Source: Vibrio sp. CDRSL-10 TSBA (GTDB lineage Bacteria > Pseudomonadota > Gammaproteobacteria > Enterobacterales > Vibrionaceae). From it: DNA of 64,000 nt. The notes beneath the pieces are model-generated. The model was not told the DNA's origin, ran no database searches, and saw only the letters and a list, made by a program, of their open reading frames with translations. The position numbers and the translations under genes were made by a program. Position 1 is the first letter of the stretch; every line of letters starts with the position of its first letter. Shown piece by piece: positions 60,454 to 64,000 of the stretch. The stretch is taken from contig CP155565.1 of NCBI GenBank assembly GCA_039696685.1, positions 1,426,001 through 1,490,000 on the forward strand. Reading direction: 5' to 3'.

Positions 60454-62986
60454 GTCAGTCATACACCATTCAACCAGGCGATACCTTACTGCAGATCGCG
60501 ATTGATCAGCAGGTCGACTACACGGCCCTTTTAGCTGCTAATGATAAATATCAGGCAAACCCGGACTATATACGAGCTGGTGACATTCTTATTTTACCTG
60601 AGTCTGAAATAGTAGAGAGTATTGAACCAACTTATTCCGTTGAACCACCTGTATACGGTCCTGAATGTGAATCTGAAGGGGAAATAATTTCTCAGCCGGA
60701 ATGTAAAGCAATTGAAGTTCATGATGTTGTTTTCGTAACCGGAGATTCACCGACAGAATATTATTGTCTTAGTGCAGATCATCAAGAAAAGATAAAAAAA
60801 GAAGTAAAATGTACTGACCAACTTATACAAGGTTACAAACAACTGTTGGATGATGCACCAACTGATGCTGATCTAGATCCGAAAAAGATTGAAGAACATG
60901 CACTTAGAAAAAAAGCATGGTTGGAGGATGCAGTTTATGCTGGCGCGATCAAAGTCGATAGCCAAAAACAAAATGCAGGTGTAGCACAAGAGCGCTCAAA
61001 AGAGTCACCTCCGACCCAGCATTATATTAGCAGCAAGATCACGGAGTTGAAGCAACGCAAGGCAATAGTCAGTAATTACGTGAAAGACTCAGATGAGATT
61101 TCGGCAGTCATTTTAAGAAATAGAGTCATTAAAAGTATTGATAGTGAAATATCACATTGGGAAAGGCAATTTAATAAGCCATCATCCACGGCGACTTCAA
61201 ATAAACAAAGTATTGATCTAAATAACTTTAATACAAAAACATTGCAAACTAAACCGCCTCGCAGACATGTCGTAGAAGTGTGGTTGGTTAGCGAGAAACA
61301 GATTGGTTTACGTCCGATCTGACTTTTTTGAGAAGGCAAAATTGAGATGGAAGAACAACCCTGTAAAAACAGAATTATTAAAGGCTTTATCGGCTCGTGA
61401 TTGGCAAAAATTTAAACAGGCCGTAGTTACTGATATTAAGAAAGGATTTGATGATTCAGTTACGGCAGGAAAAATAGACGCTGTATTTGCTGAATGGAAA
61501 GGTGATTGGAAATATCATGAGTGGAAGGCTTCGCAAGAGTTCCACAATGACGAAGGGGAAGTCGTATTTGCAGCAACACAGGAAGCACAATTATTTCGTT
61601 TTGCAGCACAAGCTAGCGTGAAAAGTGAGCTCGAACTTACGAAAGGCAAACTTGATATAGGGGTAGGCGCTGAGGCTAGTTTCGCACTTGCTGAAGGGGC
61701 CGTTGGGGTGAAGCGTTATTATCCGTCTGAGAATGGCTATTCGGTTGAACTAAGCTACACCGATGCGAATAAAAAACCAGCGGTATATCCATTTGGTAGT
61801 TTTAGAGCTAATGCCAGTTTGATGTTAAGTTGTTTTGTGGGAGGGATGACTAACGGCAGAGTTAGTATCAGTAACCAAGCCAAACCAAATCCAAATCCCG
61901 GACACGAGATTCTATTCTCTCCTACAATAAGTATGGATAAGATGCCATCTGGCGGGGTAGGCGTTAAAGCAGAAATATTCGGCGGCGCTCAAGCTGGAGG
62001 TCAGTTGGAGGGGGCGATGGAATGGAAAGCTCCTCCTGACATAGCGTTAGACAAGGTATTTGATTTTGAAACACTGGCAAAGGTTAGTGCAAACGGGAAA
62101 CGTTGCATTCGGTGCAGGTGCTGGCTTGGATTTTCAACTCAATTACGATAAAGACGAACACATATTTATTTTTAGCTGTTCAGGGCGATTGGTTTTTGGG
62201 CCTGGAGCTAGCGGAGGTTTTGGTACGGTTATTCAATTTGATCAACTATGGCAATTATGTGTAATTATCTTTAAAGGATTACAAGCCATAGATTATAGGA
62301 TTATGGATAATATCGGCGAGCCAATGTATAACTATCTAGTTCAATCTAGCTATGCTGCTTTTGTTGCCGATTTTGTAAGCGACCCTAAAAATGCATTAAA
62401 AGAAGTAATTAGTGATTCTCAGAATAAAGTTAGTATATGGTGGAAAGATCGATTAGAAAATTGGAATGATAAAGTAGGTTTACAAATCGAAGCAGAAACA
62501 CTGGCTGAAAACATAATAAAGAGTGTGACTATTGATGGTAGCTTTAATAGTGAGGAAGTTTCTATGCAGGAGTTGCCCCCTGAAACTGTTGGAATTATGC
62601 TAAATACACTTGTTTCCACATTCTATTTTTCATTTGAAGAAAAACAAGAAACGGCTATATATATATTGTTCGTCTCTATGGTCAAAACCTGGCGTCGTCT
62701 TGAGGAAGTTTTAGTTAGATTGAACTCAGAAGGTACGAAACAAAATGGAGAAAAAGTTATTTTTGATAATTTACGGCGTATCAATGCGATTTTAGACGGT
62801 GAGCAACAATTAAATTTCAATAACTGGGTTATTAAATTAGCTGAGTTAGATAAAATGAATATTTATAATTATAAGAACATGAAGCCATTTACACCCAAGA
62901 CTGGCGCTATGTTTCGTGCTAAGCGTATTATTATTGAAGAGAAAATTAATAATTTAAATAATAACAATGGGAGTTATTACGTATAA
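60450..62986 (+). CDS. LysM-domain T6SS cargo effector, unrecognised toxin (frame broken at 61295-61299 and 62097-62101)
   Basis: Removing one A in each of two GAAAC sites gives 844 residues from GTG 60450. LysM domain at residues ~4-52 (YTIQPGDTLLQIAIDQQVDY, DYIRAGDILILP). Cys-bearing segment ~70-125; Lys/Glu-rich helical linker to ~290. Then a beta-rich Gly/Ala region ~350-590 (LDIGVGAEASFALAEGAVGV, AFGAGAGLDFQLNY, RLVFGPGASGGFG). The helical C-terminus has one marginal hydrophobic stretch (LWQLCVIIFKGLQ). No catalytic motif is recognised. Position after VgrG and DUF4123 argues for a VgrG-carried effector. GC falls sharply here relative to vgrG, indicating a swapped module. Confidence 0.8.
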
Positions 62987-62998
62987 CTTGCTCTTTTT

Positions 62999-63032
62999 CA
63001 ATAGAAGTCGTATTTCTATTCGACTTCTATTG
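62999..63032. other. 12-bp perfect inverted repeat at the convergent junction
   Basis: CAATAGAAGTCG (62999-63010) and CGACTTCTATTG (63021-63032), ten-base loop. It covers the last codons of the minus-strand lipoprotein gene and the gap after the effector. No T-run on the expected side in either direction, so it is probably a transcript-end or stabilising hairpin rather than a textbook terminator. Confidence 0.6.
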
Positions 63033-64000
63033 GAGTTTGTATTGCACAACGGAATCCATGACGATAAGAATAATTTTTCTGAACAGGGGCGTCGCCTACC
63101 CGCTTCATTGTTTTACTTCTTCTCATTACTTTCTTTGTTCCAGTATCTGGGCCTTGAGGATTATATTCAGGAGAATTTTTATAGTAGTCTACTGAAAACC
63201 AGTCATTAACCCATTCACCGGCACCTCCTGTCATATCATATAAACCTAAGGGGTTTCGGTGGGAAAGAACCTACTTTGTCTATACCCATTGAATTTCCGA
63301 CATTCACTTCATCTTTATTAAAATTACGATAAAAACCGATCTCTTTATCATAAAATTTGCCATTTTCATGTTGAAGAAACCCGTTGTTAGTTGCGTAATA
63401 GAGGTTTTTTCCTCTGCTTCTTGCTGCATACTCCCACTGAGCTTCAGTCGGTAGATCAAATGGGAGTGAGGTTATTTTTCCGACCCACTGGCAGTAGTCT
63501 TTAGCCTCTTGCCATTTTCTTGTTTTTGCCGGCCAATTAACAAAATTTTTTAATTTTGATTCTGACCTTAACATCGGTTTACCATCAATTTTTCGCTGTA
63601 CAAAAGGCATGTCTAGAGTTTGAAAGTAAACATCCAAATCAAGCATTTCAGTTTCAAATTTTGATAGTGAATACGAATCCAATGTTACTTTGTGTAGATG
63701 ACTGGAACCATTTTTAACGCTAAAAAAATCAGAAAGGCAAGTTGAGTCTGGAGTCCACACCGGTCGGTTAAGATCCTCATTCTCGCATGGCATTAGAAAA
63801 TCACCCATCATAAAACTGCCGCCTTCGATAAAGACCATATTCTCTATAGACTTTACCGCCACGTTAACAATCTTTTGTTTTAGTGACTGCTCAGTATCCG
63901 GATACAGGTTGTTTACAGTATGAATAATTTCATCGATTTTATTCTGAGATACGACATCACTTTTAGCTTCGATATTACTGTTGCATGCAGTTAAAATTAT
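63016..64000 (-). CDS. SUMF1/FGE-domain lipoprotein, candidate T6SS immunity protein (5' partial; frame broken at 63253-63257)
   Basis: Reads from the right window edge with the end of a lipobox (ILTAC-NSN), so the signal peptide start is outside. After an ~45-residue helical stretch comes a formylglycine-generating-enzyme-like fold: MVFIEGGSFMMGD, FDLPTEAQWEYAAR and, after removing one T at 63254-63256, NPLGLYDMTGGAGEWVND and HGFRCA. The usual GGSW is degenerate (MRRSKT) and no FGE active-site cysteine pair is obvious, so a binding role is likelier than catalysis. Convergent to the LysM effector. SUMF1-fold proteins are known next to T6SS effectors as immunity proteins. Confidence 0.8.

Overview
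The window is 64 kb of a gamma-proteobacterial chromosome, almost certainly a Vibrio (V. cholerae / V. fluvialis / V. furnissii type). The strongest reason is the gene order of the type VI secretion (T6SS) cluster at 35.2-64 kb. It follows the V. cholerae large cluster gene for gene (PAAR, VCA0106-position gene, vipA, vipB, tssE, vasA-vasL, vgrG). An ERIC-type element and many small metabolic operons with divergent regulators fit too.

Layout. 1-5.1 kb: end of a YdgJ-like oxidoreductase, a UPF0303 protein, tyrS, a LuxR-type regulator and a divergent M20 amidohydrolase. 5.2-10.2 kb: an AT-richer accessory segment marked by four copies of a ~180 bp dispersed repeat. Between the copies lie a candidate membrane toxin with overlapping immunity gene, a structured non-coding stretch leading into an unrecognised two-gene (soluble plus membrane) operon, and a periplasmic rhodanese. 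10.2-17.6 kb: AraC/EamA, nucleotidyltransferase, MFS/LysR, old yellow enzyme and aldo-keto reductase. 17.7-24.6 kb: a GntR-controlled ABC uptake operon with a phosphodiesterase and a HAD phosphatase, probably for an organophosphorus compound. 24.9-34.9 kb: SulP transporter, GST, CurA-like reductase with its TetR repressor and twin operators, RluA-family pseudouridine synthase, DMT exporter, a CDF metal exporter with a (His-Asp)9 tract and its MarR partner, LysE and Lrp. 35.2-57.6 kb: the T6SS machine. 57.7-64 kb: a VgrG/DUF4123/LysM-effector module behind a good sigma-54 promoter, facing a convergent SUMF1-type lipoprotein that is a candidate immunity protein.

The most striking signal runs through the whole window. 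At least 26 frame breaks in 23 genes, including most of the T6SS, are all single-base insertions at a GAAAC (or GTTTC) pentamer. In every case restoring GAAC (or GTTC) rejoins the reading frame into a protein of normal family length. Many other GAAC sites are intact. This is far too specific for decay. It looks like a systematic read error at a partly modified GAAC/GTTC motif, the known target of Dnd-type DNA phosphorothioation. CDS below are therefore given as reconstructed spans, with the position of each break.

How the parts work together: VasH (sigma-54 activator) is encoded inside the T6SS cluster, and -24/-12 elements precede the PAAR gene and the VgrG module, so spike and cargo genes are probably VasH/RpoN-controlled. 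No hcp gene is present here, so Hcp must be encoded elsewhere.
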